A stretch of DNA of 64,000 nucleotides from assembly GCF_964656455.1 (NCBI RefSeq), contig NC_135717.1, positions 11,251,033 to 11,315,032 of the forward strand. Direction: 5' to 3'. The notes under the pieces are model-generated. The model ran no database searches. It saw only the letters and a list, made by a program, of their open reading frames with translations, and was not told where the DNA came from. This DNA is from Halichoerus grypus (taxonomy: Eukaryota; Chordata; Mammalia; Carnivora; Phocidae). The translations under genes and the position numbers were made by a program. Positions 1 to 10,935 of the stretch are shown piece by piece; position 1 is the first letter of the stretch; every line of letters begins with the position of its first letter.

Positions 1-839
1 TGAAGGTGCATCGTCAAGCCCGAGAATGCCTCCTGGATGCTGCCATTATGTGTCTGTTTCAAGGAACAAGTAAAATGGTGGGAAGTTGCCAAGATTGAAA
101 GAGCCCCAGGGGAGAAAGAACCAGGCAGCCTCAAAGCATTTTTTGCTTATTCAGTGACTTTCAAATGTCCTTCAAGCAGACAGCCACACACACTATTCAA
201 GCCAAGCAAGGTGGGGAAGCAGAGAGAACCCACTGGCTCTTACAGGAGGCATGCTGGGTCCCTGGCGGCTCAGGCTGGTGTAGTGGAAGGAAGGCAGGTC
301 TAAGTGACCCCTTTATTGCTTGGCCCTTACACAGTCAGCAGGCAGCTGGTCCATGATCAATAAGGTCAACAGGGTGCAGCTCAGGGAAGCATCCATGAGC
401 AGGAGGTAGATGATACTCAGAATCAGAAGGCAGCAGGATCATGATTGTCACAGGTGGGCTGGGAGCAGAAGAGGTCGGACTGTGTATTGAAAACCTCTCA
501 GAGAAGGCTGTCATGCAGGCCGAGCGTACATTCCTGGTAGGTACCTGTGGGGCTGGGCAGGGAAGCTGAGCCGGAAGCTGAGGTGCATGCCTGGTCTGGT
601 GAGAACCAGTGAGCATAGGATACCAGGGGCTCACTCCTGCACCTGGCCACAGCAGCTTGGTGAACCCCCTCCTCCAGCTGCAGGGCTGAAGCAGTGGGTA
701 TTCTGCCTGCCTCACTCAGGATCATCATAGGGACCAATCAAGGCTGAGGCTCTAGGGAAAGAACCAGAGGCTCCAGGTGGGAGGTTGAGGACTATGAGTT
801 TATACCATCCTTTTTATGGAATTGTAGAAAAAATTAGGT
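1..839. other. single-copy DNA, nothing recognised
   Basis: I see no repeat, exon or RNA gene here. Short open frames occur on both strands but overlap one another, mostly lack a proper ATG context and show no domain. The GC content is moderate. Confidence 0.5.
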
Positions 840-1300
840 CATTCTCTGGCAGGGCACATCTCTGCCAAACACGGGCAGCAAAGCCGGCGACACCAACCCA
901 AAATGCTTTCTTAGAAAGGGTGACTGTGGCTATTTTCCATCCTGGGCCTGCGGGATGAGATATTAAATAAACACGTTGCCAAATAATGATTTTGTTGTAG
1001 CATTTTATTGATAACTAGAAAAGACTAGCGCACGTACTCTCTGTTCGATCCAGCAGACCGCCCAACTCCCCACTTCCCACAGGTAATTACCCGCTCCTAA
1101 TTGGGTCTGAAAGCAGCGGGTTTGTATTTAAAGGTAAGAGTACAGCACACTTTGTATTTTTCCAGCGACCACATGGATGAGATTTTAGTGCTCCGTGGAG
1201 CCATGGCTTAAAGACCCAGCTGACGACGTCTCCATGAGACCCAGGACCTTCGCTTAAGCTGCGTCCTTGGACAAAATATATCACTTCTCAGAGTCTGTGT
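840..1300. promoter_or_regulatory. candidate constrained non-coding block, CpG-retaining
   Basis: This block is single-copy and keeps about a dozen CpG dinucleotides between roughly 1,025 and 1,270, while most of the window is CpG-poor. It contains two opposed homeodomain-like sites around 1,084-1,101 (TAATTACC and CCTAATT). An open frame of about 65 codons lies on the - strand (1,087-1,284), but it has no usable splice sites or ATG context. A conserved enhancer is the more economical reading. This is inference; no conservation data are available. Confidence 0.3.
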
Positions 1301-1542
1301 CTCTTCATTTACAAGCAGAAAGGAATGGCTTGATGTTTAAATGAGGTTGGGGACACAAAAACAGCTATCCCAGTTCCTGACACACATGCTCAGGGGTTGC
1401 TCACTGAATTAGAATCTTTCAATGTGGAATGGCATGGTTCTAAATCTCTACCTCTCATAGCTTTGGCATGTGTTGCAAATAGTCTCATCATGATTACTAC
1501 ATCTGTGCATAACACTTAATAGTTTAGTTATTTCTATTTCTT

Positions 1543-2345
1543 ACATTTGATTTTGTATTTAAGTATAATTAACATACAGTATTATTTAGTTTCAGGTGTA
1601 CAATACAGTGATTCAACGATTTTCTACATTATTCAGTGCACATTATAATAAGTGAACTCCCCTTTATCTATTTCACCCATCCCTCCCACCAGCTTGCTCT
1701 CCATATTTGAGTCTTTTTATTTGTTTTTTGGTCTCTTTCTTTCCTTGTTTGTTCGTGTATTTTGTTTCTCAAATTCTACTGTTGGTTGGGATTGCAAACT
1801 GGTGCCACCATTGTAGAAAACAGTAGGAGTTTACACAAAAAAATAAAAATAAAAATAGGGTTGCCTGGTTGGCTCAGTTGTTAAGCATCTGCCTTTGGCT
1901 CAGGTCATGATCCCAAGGTCCTAGGATTGAGCCCCGCGTCAGGCTCCCTGCTCAGCAGGGAGCCTGCTTCTCCCTCTCCCACTCCCCCAGCTGTGTTCCC
2001 TCTCTGTCTCTCTCTCTGTGTCAAATAAATAAATAAAATCTTAAAAAAAATAAAAATAAAATTACCATATGGTCTAGTGATTCTAGTACTGGGTATTTAT
2101 CCAAAGAAAATGAAAACTCTAATTTGAAAAGATACATGCACCCCTACTTATTGCAGCATTCTTTATGATAGCCAAATTATGGAAGCAGCCCAAGCGTCCA
2201 TCAGTGGATGAATGGATAAAGAAGATGTGGTATATAGACAATGGAATATTACTCAGCCATAAAAAAAGAATGAGATCATGCCATTTGCAGTAACATGGAT
2301 GGGCCTAGAGGGTATAAGGCTAAGTAAAATTACACATTTGATTTT
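1543..2345 (-). mobile_element. 5'-inverted (twin-primed) LINE-1 insertion
   Basis: About 1,555-1,777 is the L1 3' UTR and ORF2-distal sequence on the - strand. About 1,778-2,333 is the adjoining upstream L1 segment on the + strand, including its 'GGATAAAGAAGATGTGGTAT' stretch. The two pieces meet head to head with only a few tens of bases of L1 missing. The 12-base TSD ACATTTGATTTT flanks the whole unit (1,543-1,554 and 2,334-2,345). This is the structure expected of twin priming during target-primed reverse transcription. A Can-SINE later inserted into the A-rich part at 1,858. There is no coding capacity. Confidence 0.85.
1858..2055 (+). mobile_element. Can-SINE (tRNA-derived), nested in L1
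   Basis: A full-length SINE starts with a diverged GGTTGCCTGGTTGGCTCAG head and B-box, followed by the CT-rich body and the AAATAAATAAATAAAATCTT tail. It sits in an A-rich stretch of the inverted L1, with AAAATAAAAATAAAA-type sequence on both sides as its probable TSD. It is therefore younger than the L1. Confidence 0.93.
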
Positions 2346-3185
2346 CAGTACAACTCTGGCTGGTCATCAGGACAAGTAAAATTATTCTGTTTACAGATGG
2401 GGAGATTGAGGTCAACAGAGGGGACGTGGCCTGTCAAAGGTCAGGTCCTTTAACTAAATAGCAGTGTTGGGGTTTGTTGCAACTGAGATCAAAAGGATAT
2501 TGAGGCTGGGGGAAGGGAAAGTCAGGGAGAGTTGGCAAGGATGCAGAGGTGGACCGACGGAGATAGCTCTCAGCCATTCCTTGAACAGGTAAGGGGGAGC
2601 ATGAGCAAATTCTGGCTCCCAGGAAGTGAGGTGAAAGGTACGGAGGTTGGCTGGGGTGCCACAGGGGGATCCCCTTCCCAAGGGACTGGGATTCTGGGGA
2701 AACCCAGCAAAATGATAGCCCAGCTCCAAGGGGGGCGGGTACAGAGACCGGCCACCATCTAACTTCAGCGTGAGCACCCTGGACGTAGTAATTCCAAGAA
2801 GAGGCAGAATCGGTCAGCTGATTGCTGCAAGCTCATTGAGACAGCAGAGTTGGGACTAAAATGGAGCAAGGACTAACATGACCTCACACTGAGGTCGGCT
2901 CTGTTTGAGGATGTCTCATTCACCTGACACATCCATGAAAATTTGCTCAAGGACAGTGTAAGAAAGAGGCTCTGCGGGTGCCTGCCTGGACTCAGGGCAT
3001 TCTGCTGGGCTGTCTCCCTTCTTCCTGGCTTCCCTGCCCTCCTGGCCCACTTTGGTGCTGGATCTTAAATCCTGATCTCTTGGTGTGTTCTTACGTAATG
3101 CGGGGGAAAGATTTAGAATAAGCCTGGCTTTGGTCCCAACCACAAAATGGGTGTGTTTATTGACAATGCCGTACTTTCCTGCTGA
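2346..3185. other. single-copy DNA with a MIR fragment
   Basis: About 2,385-2,445 resembles the antisense MIR core (acagatggggagattgaggt, then a tcaaaggtcagg-like segment). I recognise nothing in the rest. Open frames here overlap on both strands and have no coding signature. Confidence 0.35.
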
Positions 3186-3660
3186 CATTTCAGCCTCCAG
3201 GACACTTTCTCATCTTTGGAACCCTGGTACCTGCCATTGCACCCTGAACATGGTAGCTTCTTGTTTGAATAAATGAATGAATGAATGAATGAGCAAGTGA
3301 ATGGATGAATCTGGCATCTCACAAATCACTAGACTTTATTTATTTATTTTTTTTAAAGATTTTATTTATTTGACAGAGAGAGACACAGCGAGAGAGGGAA
3401 CACAAGCAGGGGGAGCGGGAGAGGGAGAAGCGGGCTTCCCGCCGAGCAGGGAGCCCGATGCGGGGCTCGATCCCAGGACCCTGGGACCATGACCTGAACT
3501 GAAGGCAGACGCTTAAAGACTGAGCCACCCAGGCGCCCCACAAATCACTAGACTTTAAGCTTCACAAGGACCACAAGGAATGTGGTCCGTGTTCCTTATT
3601 GCTGAATTCCATGCCTGGTACCTGATGGGCATTCGATACATTTTCTGAGTGAATGAAAGA
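3186..3660 (+). mobile_element. L2-like 3' end remnants with a TGAA repeat
   Basis: Two pieces resemble LINE-2 3' ends: 3,190-3,305, ending in (TGAA)n at about 3,267-3,305, and 3,555-3,660, with a 'tgcctggtacctgatgggca' segment and a GAGTGAATGAA end. The Can-SINE at 3,339 splits the region. Boundaries are approximate. Confidence 0.5.
3339..3539 (-). mobile_element. Can-SINE with 18-base TSD
   Basis: A full-length antisense SINE runs from the tail TTTTTTAAAGATTTTATTTATT through the purine-rich body to GAGCCACCCAGGCGCCCC. It is flanked by the perfect 18-base duplication ACAAATCACTAGACTTTA (3,321-3,338 and 3,540-3,557), which indicates a young insertion. Open frames across it are reads through the SINE. 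Confidence 0.97.
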
Positions 3661-3699
3661 TTCATCTCTGTCTTAGCAACATTGACCTTCTCCCTTTCT

Positions 3700-4080
3700 A
3701 CCGATTCCCACAGTGTTTGACCTGGGAGAGACTTCAGAGATGAAGTGGCCCCAGGTCATTGTTTTAGGGACAGGAAAATGTGATCCGGTGAAGGCAATGA
3801 CCACGCTCGTGCCCACACTGCTGAGTCGGGACCAGAACGCAGGGATTCTGGCTCCCAGTTCAGGCCTCTTGACTCACCACCTGCCCCGTCTTCTTGAAGC
3901 TGAACCTAGCAAGTGGATCAGACATCCGGAGTCACATGGGCTCAGAGCCCTGTCCGTGCCAGAGCAGAGAAACTCCCAGAGCACTAGACTCAGGCTAATC
4001 TGTTCCTGTTTCTCAGCCAATGGGACGCTCAGGCAGCAGGTGCAGAGCGAGGCCATGGCAGGAGCAGGGATTTGAACTTG
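3700..4080. other. old degraded repeat, MIR/L2 era (uncertain)
   Basis: Phrases such as 'agggattctggctcccag' and 'gcagggatttgaacttgg' recall the antisense MIR core, but I could not follow a continuous alignment. An open frame of about 120 codons on + is most simply chance. Confidence 0.25.
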
Positions 4081-4304
4081 GACAGCCTTTCTCTCTGAGC
4101 AGTCCTATCTGATGGCTGACTGCTCACACTCCGAGGGGAGCCCCAGGAACCTTCAGTTCACGCGTTCTGCCCCTCGGGGGCTTTTCCTCATGTTGAGCTC
4201 CCGGGGCACACCTCCTTCATCCTTCACACAGGCGGCTGCCTCAGAAGGAAATTCACACACCCCTTGGCTGCCTCCCTGAGGGGGAGAGTCTAGCCCCGCA
4301 GTGT

Positions 4305-4490
4305 TGGCTTCAGAATACCTGGGTTTGAAATTGGCTCTGCCACCTCCAGGCAACAAAACCTGGGGCCAGTTATCGACCTTCTCCAGGCCTCAGTTTCTCA
4401 TCTATAATAAGGCTTAGGGGAGTAAAGAACAGAAAACATGGGAACGGATGGAGCACAGTGCCCGGCATGTTGTAAGCACCCGGCAGAGGA
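4305..4490 (+). mobile_element. MIR SINE
   Basis: The MIR core is readable: 'gaatacctgggtttgaaatt', then 'tctccaggcctcagtttctc', then the distal 'gtgcccggcatgttgtaagc'. Divergence is heavy, as expected for this ancient family. A second MIR copy follows in the same orientation. Confidence 0.7.
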
Positions 4491-4519
4491 ACATCGGGGA
4501 CTACAGGTGACTCAGTGCA

Positions 4520-4760
4520 AAGCTTGGAGCCCCCTGCAATCAGATTTCCTGGCTTCAAATCCCAGCCTGGCTCCAGGTCCACTGTGTGCCCTGGAGCCCG
4601 TTCTTCAATCCCTCTGTGCCTCAATATCCTTATCAATAAGACGAGGGTGATAACGGGATTATTTCACTGGGTTTCTGTCAGATTCAAATGCGTTAATTCA
4701 CAGAAAGCACTTAGAACCCTTTCGGGCACAAGGGAAGTGCTAAACAAACATCCCACTCTT
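4520..4760 (+). mobile_element. MIR SINE, second tandem copy
   Basis: A diverged MIR in the same orientation as the one before: 'ctggcttcaaatcccagcct', 'cctctgtgcctcaatatcct' and the distal 'gaaagcacttagaacccttt'. It ends near 'gtgctaaacaaaca'. Confidence 0.7.
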
Positions 4761-5193
4761 TCTATTGTCTAGTTTTAAAAGTGAATTTAGGAGAGCCAGA
4801 TTCTTTCTACGGAAAGCCTTGAGCTGCAGAGATTCGTGCAGGCACCGAGACACCGGTGCTAACATGGAGCTTAGTGGCTGGTAATCTCATTTGTTTGTCC
4901 TTGCTGTTCCCAAGCACAGCCCACAGCCAGCAGAGCATGGGGCTTGTATGATGCTCACGAGCCAGGCTTGCTGGGCGGTGACTTCTCCACTGTACGCTCT
5001 AAATGGCTGCCAGCAGTGAAATTACATTTGTATTGATCTAAAGAACATTTTATTGATCAAAAGCAGAGAAAGAAACCTCTGAAACATAAACCCATTATTT
5101 TAACAATTTGTTGCCAGGAGTAGGCAAAGGCTGCTTTTATTTCTCTTTTTTGTGAGCTGGCCTTTCCAGGTCATACATGGTCTAGAGACCTAC
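4761..5193. other. single-copy DNA, possibly constrained
   Basis: No repeat is recognised. The A+T-rich part at about 5,010-5,110 has well-preserved ATTGATC motifs (5,034-5,039 region and 5,053-5,059 region). It lies directly beside the candidate - strand exon at 5,194. Nothing else can be supported. Confidence 0.3.
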
Positions 5194-5295
5194 CCTCCGC
5201 GAGCATCTCATCAATGACCACCTCTCTGATCTCCAGCTTCTGATCCCCATCTTCCTCCTCCATGTCTGCGTCTCCTCCCTCCTTGATCTCATTGG
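5194..5295 (-). CDS. candidate coding exon, acidic peptide (low confidence)
   Basis: Read on the - strand, 102 bases lie between an acceptor-like tract ending GTTTTGGTTCAG and a donor-like GTAGGT. The frame is open for 33 codons and enters and leaves in phase 1, so the length preserves frame. The peptide is strongly acidic (14 of 33 residues are D or E), with an MEEEDGDQKLEI core and an EVVIDEML end. I do not recognise the protein. An alternative is a fragment of a processed pseudogene: the - strand continues to AATAAA motifs near 5,125 and 5,050, but there is no poly-A tail or TSD. Chance is also possible. Confidence 0.2.
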
Positions 5296-5499
5296 CTGAA
5301 CCAAAACACAGCTATCCTCCTTGGTGCTCCTGGATCATTCTGAGCAGTTTGGGGTGATGGTGAGGGGTCCCGATCGCCAGGATGTCCATAGGAAGCACTC
5401 ATAGGCTGTCCTGTCAGGTGTGGAGCACAAATTCGTCTGAGGTTACTGTCCCCCCATTCTCTCTGGTACGGAAACCCAAGTTCAGTGGCTGGGAGCTCG

Positions 5500-6170
5500 A
5501 AAATCCAATACTCAAGAGATGAGTTTTGATAGGAAAGGCATATGAGTTTTATTCAGGAAGCTGGCCACCTGGTGAGAAAAGAGACTTGTCCAAAGGCCAA
5601 CTCCATAGCTGCTGCCTGGTCAAGGGGTTTTTAAAGGAGCATAGGGCCTTTAAAGGAGCATAGTTAATCAATAAAGGAAGTAGAGAGGTCCCTAATGTTT
5701 CTTGATTATGTGCATACTCAATGGTACCAGCTACAGACCTAATCTCAGTGCTTGAAGGTTGTGCAAGAGAGTCTGGTGATGTGCAGGAAGGCTCTGTTCT
5801 TTTCTTAGGAAAGAATGCATGATCTATAGATATACAAAGAAAGGCTTAGTTAATCAACCACATGGGCTAAGGGTGGCTGCTTGAGCTTGAAGACTACTAG
5901 GTTGGCCAGAGGGGCCAAGGCGGCTTCGTCCCCATGCCTGTCCCTGGGTCTGACTTCATTAACCTTCACTAAATTAAATTAACATTGGAGTGAACTATAC
6001 AGGAAACTCTGGGCCACTAGGTGGAAAATACTCAGAAGGGAGTAGTCACTACAGCAATTTCCAGACTGATTTAATAAGGTCAGAGGGTTTGAACCCTGTG
6101 CCCAACCTCACAGGGTACCCAAAGATTTATTCCCACTTCTTGCCTTCAGTGGGCTGACCATGTAGCCTGA
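5500..6170 (-). mobile_element. LTR-like retroelement fragment (antisense)
   Basis: The block has the layout of an antisense LTR: TTTTATTCAGGAAGCTGG near 5,548 would be a reverse-complemented polyadenylation region, followed by leader-like single-copy sequence. It contains a small tandem duplication, TTTAAAGGAGCATAG at 5,630-5,644 and 5,649-5,663. I cannot name the family and see no retroviral frame, so a solo LTR is the likely state. No TSD was found. Confidence 0.4.
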
Positions 6171-6224
6171 GAAAGGAGAAACCCACACTGAGGGGTGATT
6201 CACAGGAGGCAGGATTTACTAGGA

Positions 6225-7446
6225 ATTATAAAACTGGCACAGGAATTCAATGGGGGAAAAAAAAGTCTCTTCAACAAACGGTGCTGGGACAACTGGATAT
6301 TCACGTGCCAAAGAATGAAGTTGGACTCCCTACCTCACACCATATACAAAAATTACCTCCCAATGGATCAAAGAACTAAGTGCAAGAGCTAAATTATAAA
6401 ACTCTTAGAAGAAAATACAGATGTAAATTTTCATGGCCTTGGATTAGCAATGGTTTCTTAGATATGACACCCAAAGCACAAGCAACCAAAGGAAAAAAAT
6501 TGGATGTCATCAAAATTAAAGTCATTTGTACTTTAGAGGATACCTACAGAATGGAAGAAAATACACTCAAATCATATATCTGATGAGAGTCTAGTACACA
6601 GAATATATAAAGAACTCTTACAATTCAAAAATAAAAAGACAAATAACCCAATTTACAAATGGGTAAAGGATGTGAGTAGACATTTCTCCAAAGCAAAGCA
6701 TTTCTCCAAATGGCCAATAAACACATGAAAGGGTGCCCAATGTCATTAGTCACTGGGGAAGTGCAAACCCAAACCACATTGAGATACCACTTCACATCCA
6801 CTAGGATGGTTATAATCAAAAAGTTAGAAACTACAAATGTTGGTGAGGATATGGAAAAACTGGAATTCTCATCCATTGCTGATGGGAATGTAAAATGGTG
6901 CAGCAACTCTTGGAAAAAAATTCTGGCAGTTTCTCAAAAAGTTAAACACAATTTTAACCATATAGCAAAGCAATTCCACTCTTAGATATGCACCCTAGAG
7001 AACTGAAATACGTTCACACAAAAACTTGTCACACAGATGGTCATATCAGCATTACTCATAATACGCAAAAGGTGAAAACAACCCAAATGTCCATCAGCTG
7101 AAGAACGGATAAATGGAATATGATATTCATACAACACAGTATTATTTAATAATACTTATCATTTATTAAATATTTATTTAATAAAAAAGAAATACTGATA
7201 GCATAACATAGACAAACATTTAAAACATTATGCTAAGCAAAAGAAGCCGGCCATAATAGGTACATATTCTATGATTTCATTTGTGTGAAATGTACAGAAT
7301 ATGGGAATTCTCAGAGACAGAAAGTAGGTCAGTGATTGCAAGGAGCTAGGGAGCAACAGCTCAATAAGGGCAGTGTTTCCTTTTGGGGTGATGAATTAAA
7401 AAGGGTGAATTTTACAGCATGTGGATTATATCTGAGTTTTAAAAAA
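6225..7446 (+). mobile_element. LINE-1 (L1M-type) 3' portion
   Basis: This is ORF2-distal and 3' UTR sequence of an old L1. It starts near 'tcaacaaacggtgctgggac' and passes the 'atttctccaaatggccaata', 'ccacatccactagg'-type and 'aactacaaatgttggtgagg' segments. It ends with 'gggtgaattttacagcatgt' and TGAGTTTTAAAAAATGA. The reading frame is broken by many stops and small deletions. An A+T-rich stretch at 7,138-7,190 looks like internal slippage of TTTA units. Confidence 0.88.
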
Positions 7447-8175
7447 TGAGCGGCACAGACCCAGGATTCTTTGGGTGATCGGTTGAAGGAGAAAGCAGTC
7501 TGGCCAGGACACAGCTGACAGAGGGGTCCCTCCCCATTCCCTGTGATTTCACCCTAAGGGCAGCAGACCCCAAGATGACTCTTATGACCCAGAGCACAGG
7601 GAGGCCGTCACTCATGGCAAATAGGGGTCTCACAGCCCACTGCTGCTGAGTCCTCCGTGCACTTTTTACCTTCTGTTCTTGAGTTTCCATTCCTCTTGGA
7701 GAAGAGAAGCAGAAACTGTTGACAAGTCTGGAAATTGGAAATGTAAATGAAAAAGGGATCCTCCCGGGAGAGTCTGGATATGCCACCTCCCCAGCTCAAT
7801 CATAGTGTGCCGCAGAGGCTTCCAGCTCAGGGACCCGGCAGCAAAAGCAGCTGAAATGGTTCACCATCCATCTCTCAGACAAGGCGAGTGGCCCTGGGTG
7901 TTCTGACAGAAGGAAGGAATAGTGGCTGGCTTTTAATGTCCAATGCCAAGAATATTAACTGAAGGGTCCCTGCCTCTATTACCTCTGCGTGGAACAGAGA
8001 CCAACAGTTTGGGCGATGTTTTTAAACCTGATTGGCAGGTTGTTGGGGTTTAGGGCGGACACCCGCTCAAGAATCAATGGAATGTGCTGGATCTATTTAG
8101 GGAGGCATAGGGCGAGTCCTGCAGGTAACCTCTGGGCAGCGGCAGACAGATTGGACATGTTCCTGGAGACCAGGT
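7447..8175. other. single-copy DNA, nothing recognised
   Basis: No repeat or exon is recognised. Open frames at 7,439-7,799 (-) and 7,989-8,219 (+) have no identifiable domain. Confidence 0.4.
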
Positions 8176-8290
8176 GGGCAGGCACCTTCATTTTACAGAT
8201 GCTCAGAGAGGCTGTGTGACTTGGCTAAGGGGACAGAGCTTATTGCGAGCAGATCACGGGCTGGAAGTCAGATCGCCTGTTCCCACATTT
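8176..8290 (-). mobile_element. MIR fragment
   Basis: The antisense MIR core is readable as 'cattttacagatgctcagag', then 'gtgtgacttggctaagggga' and 'ggctggaagtcagatcgcct'. Confidence 0.6.
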
Positions 8291-8382
8291 ATTGTCTAAC
8301 AACTTGGTCCACTCTTCCTCTCAAATGACAGATTTAATGACACTTGGTCTTTGGGTTATGTCACTCTGGAACTCCAGAGAAT

Positions 8383-8520
8383 CTCTCTCCTCCTCTCCCT
8401 CCTTTCCCTCCGTTCCCTTCCTCCCTCATTCTTCACCCTCCTTCTCCCCCTCCCTCTACTCCTTTTTCTCCTTCTCTTCCTCCTTTCTTCCCCTCCCTCA
8501 CTTCTTTTCATTTCTGACAG
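8383..8520 (+). repeat. polypyrimidine tract (CTCC/TTCC-rich)
   Basis: About 138 bases are almost purely C and T on the + strand, made of imperfect CTCC, TTCC and CTTC units. It creates Ser/Phe/Pro-rich or Arg/Glu-rich open frames on the two strands; these are compositional and not genes. Such tracts can form triplex (H-DNA) structures. Confidence 0.9.
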
Positions 8521-10410
8521 AATTGAGTAAAATCTATGTAGAGTCACTGCATAAAGTTTCAGAAATAGAGATTCTCCATCATTCTATACAGCTGAACATC
8601 TCACTTGTTTTCATAAATCTCTAGAAAATTTAATAGACAAATCTATATAGAATTTCTCCATGAAATTCCATAGACAAATCAATATTATTACAATCACCAT
8701 CTGGAATTTATAGAACACCTACTGAATGTCAGGAGGGCAAAAAATTCCATAGCTGGGGTCTTTGGTAATCCCAAGTCACTACATGCAAGTTAAGTTCAAG
8801 GATGATTAAGGAAAAAACTCCCACTGTTTCTCCCAGTTAGAGAAGGTCTCAGGTAGGACAGAGGCTGGAACTTTTGAGGGAGGAATATGACATCATTGTC
8901 ACCTGTGGACCTCCTCAGCCCCAGGTAGTTCTGGGAAGATGCTGTTAAAGATTTTTCTTTACTTGTTTCCATAGCATCCATGGAAACCCAGAGTCTTGGA
9001 CTTGCACGTCTGGATAAGATTCTAGATAACCTCAAGTGTTCTCCCCTTATTCCCTAACCTCTTCCTTTTCTCTTGATTTCCCACTTCAAGCCTAGCCTTC
9101 CTTAGCCCCTGTCCAAAATGCCTCGTAAAGCCTTCCTGATTCTCTAAGGGAGATGGGGTCGTTCCCTCTTCTGCATCCTCCTTGCATTGCCCCCTCCTCT
9201 TTGGGGCATCTACAGAGAAAAAAGCAGGTAAATCCCAGGGCTTGAAGGATTCTTATGGACTTAGCACAACCTGCTTATTTGCCAGGGTAGGAAACTGAGG
9301 CACAGGAAGGCTCCGAGTGCAGAGAATTTGGTTTCTAGTGAAATGAAGCCTCAGTGGAAACCCACTGAGCAGGGAGAGGACCCCCTCCGCTCCCTGTGGA
9401 AGGGAGCACAGAGAGGAGGGGCTTGTAGGTGGCCACACGGGGTTTGGAAAGCACTGGGGGAGTGGAGAGATGCTGGCTGCGACTCCGCCCACCCCATCAG
9501 TGTTTACCAACGGTGACATGGAGTTGTTTCAGGACCCAGGCTAGCTGTGAGTCCCAGGTAGAGTGAGGTGAATATGACCTGTTGTTAGGTCAGGTCCTGG
9601 GGTTCCAGAGAGTACCCTGCACCGCACCTGCTCCTTCCTCCCGGCACTTCTTAGGCTGTAAACCCTTGTGTAGGGGCTCTGAATCCCATCAGACCTGCAT
9701 GGACTGAGTCTTGGTCTGTGCTGGGCCCAGAATTTGTGCTAGCTCTTTTTCCAAACCCTTTTCCAGAAATTCAGGGTTCCTAGACTCCTCCCCTTCTTCT
9801 GTCTTATACCCAGTCAACCAGGACAATAGAATAGGAACCATTCAGATTACATAACAATGTACAGAAGAACCCTATGGTCTCACGCCTGTCTACCCATTCA
9901 TCCTTACAGTCCCCTCTTCTCCCTCTGGCAATTTAGGCTTCAGATATTTTTCGGTTCTTTTGCTCTCAACATACCATGCTCTCCAAGTCCCCGTGCCTTT
10001 GTCCGCCTGACAATGGCTTGCCCCTTTCTGGCCACCATAGTAGATGTTGCTGGTGCCACATCTATAACCCACAGACCTTAAATGTGTTAGTGTGTCTGCA
10101 GCCTTGCAGGCCGGGATCTACATCTGTGCCTGAGGACTTTCACCGGGCCAGGGATGGTCCCTTTGTCTGTGCATAGCAGGCTGAAATGCTGAGCACTCAA
10201 CATTCCCCAGCCGGAGGAGAACTCTATGTTGACTGACATGTACATACCCCAGCTCCCTTGGCTTTCAGGTGAGATAATTCTGAGACAGGTGTTTGCTATC
10301 TGTTCCCAGAGTTTCTGACTTAATAATACATCCTTATGGGTTGCCTGTTCTTTCTTTTATCTGTCCCCTATTCTCTTTCCGGTGTTCATGCATCTCCCAA
10401 ACAAACTCAC
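8521..10410. other. mostly single-copy DNA, minor MIR/L2 remnants
   Basis: About 9,285-9,315 (aggaaactgaggcacaggaa) is a MIR-core scrap on -. The cytosine-rich stretch at about 9,050-9,180 may be L2-derived. I recognise nothing in the remaining 1.7 kb; its short open frames overlap on both strands. Confidence 0.4.
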
Positions 10411-10414
10411 CCTT

Positions 10415-10604
10415 GGGGCTCCTGGATGGCTCCATCGGTTAAGCGTCTGCCTTTGGCTCAGGTCATGATCTCAGGGTCCTGGGATCGAGCCCCACATCGG
10501 GTTCCCTGCTCAGTGTGGAGTCTGCTTCTCCCTCTGCCCCCACCCGTGCTTGTGCTCTTTCTCTCAAATAAATAAAGTTTTTAAACAAACAAACAAACAA
10601 ACAA
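10415..10604 (+). mobile_element. Can-SINE
   Basis: A full-length SINE with head GGGGCTCCTGGATGGCTCC, B-box region GATCGAGCCCC and a CT-rich body. The tail has become (CAAA)n at about 10,584-10,603. Flanking AAACAAA sequence makes the TSD ambiguous. Confidence 0.95.
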
Positions 10605-10654
10605 ATTTCTCACCCTCAAATCCTTGTTTCAGATTCTCTTTGTAGGGTGAATCC

Positions 10655-10935
10655 AATCTCAGACACAAACTAACGATCTCATACTTAACGTGTCTACTGA
10701 AATATCATCTCCTTGAAAGATTTTTCCGGGCACTAAAGCATTCTGTCCTCTGTATGCCGAGGCCCCTGTCTGCATAGTTCCATCGGGGCACATATTACAT
10801 TATTTTCTATGCCTGTTTGCCTGACAGGGTCATACTTTACCCCTGGAAGGCAGGGACTGTGTGTGACCTTTCTTTCGGTCTATAGCACCTTTCCACCACC
10901 TCCCACAGAGTGGGTATTAGTGATGAGTTTGTGAT
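10655..10935 (+). mobile_element. LINE-2 3' end
   Basis: The L2 3' organisation is visible: 'actgaaatatcatctccttg', 'cacatattacattattttct', 'aaggcagggactgtgtgtga' and a terminal 'agagtgggtattagtgatga'. It is strongly diverged. Confidence 0.6.

Noticed and set aside
1128..1168. Donor-like GTAAGAGT followed by an acceptor-like TTTTTCCAG on +
   Set aside because: The enclosed intron would be about 35 bases, too short for mammalian splicing.
3340..3543. Repeated similar small proteins, for example here and near 29,576, 28,119 and 53,564
   Set aside because: They are translations of Can-SINE copies, which explains their similarity to one another.
8292..8624. Serine-rich 110-codon protein
   Set aside because: It is the translation of the polypyrimidine tract.
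10415..10604. tRNA-like A and B boxes that could suggest tRNA genes
   Set aside because: They are the tRNA-derived heads of SINEs, followed by CT-rich bodies and A-rich tails, and do not fold as complete tRNAs.
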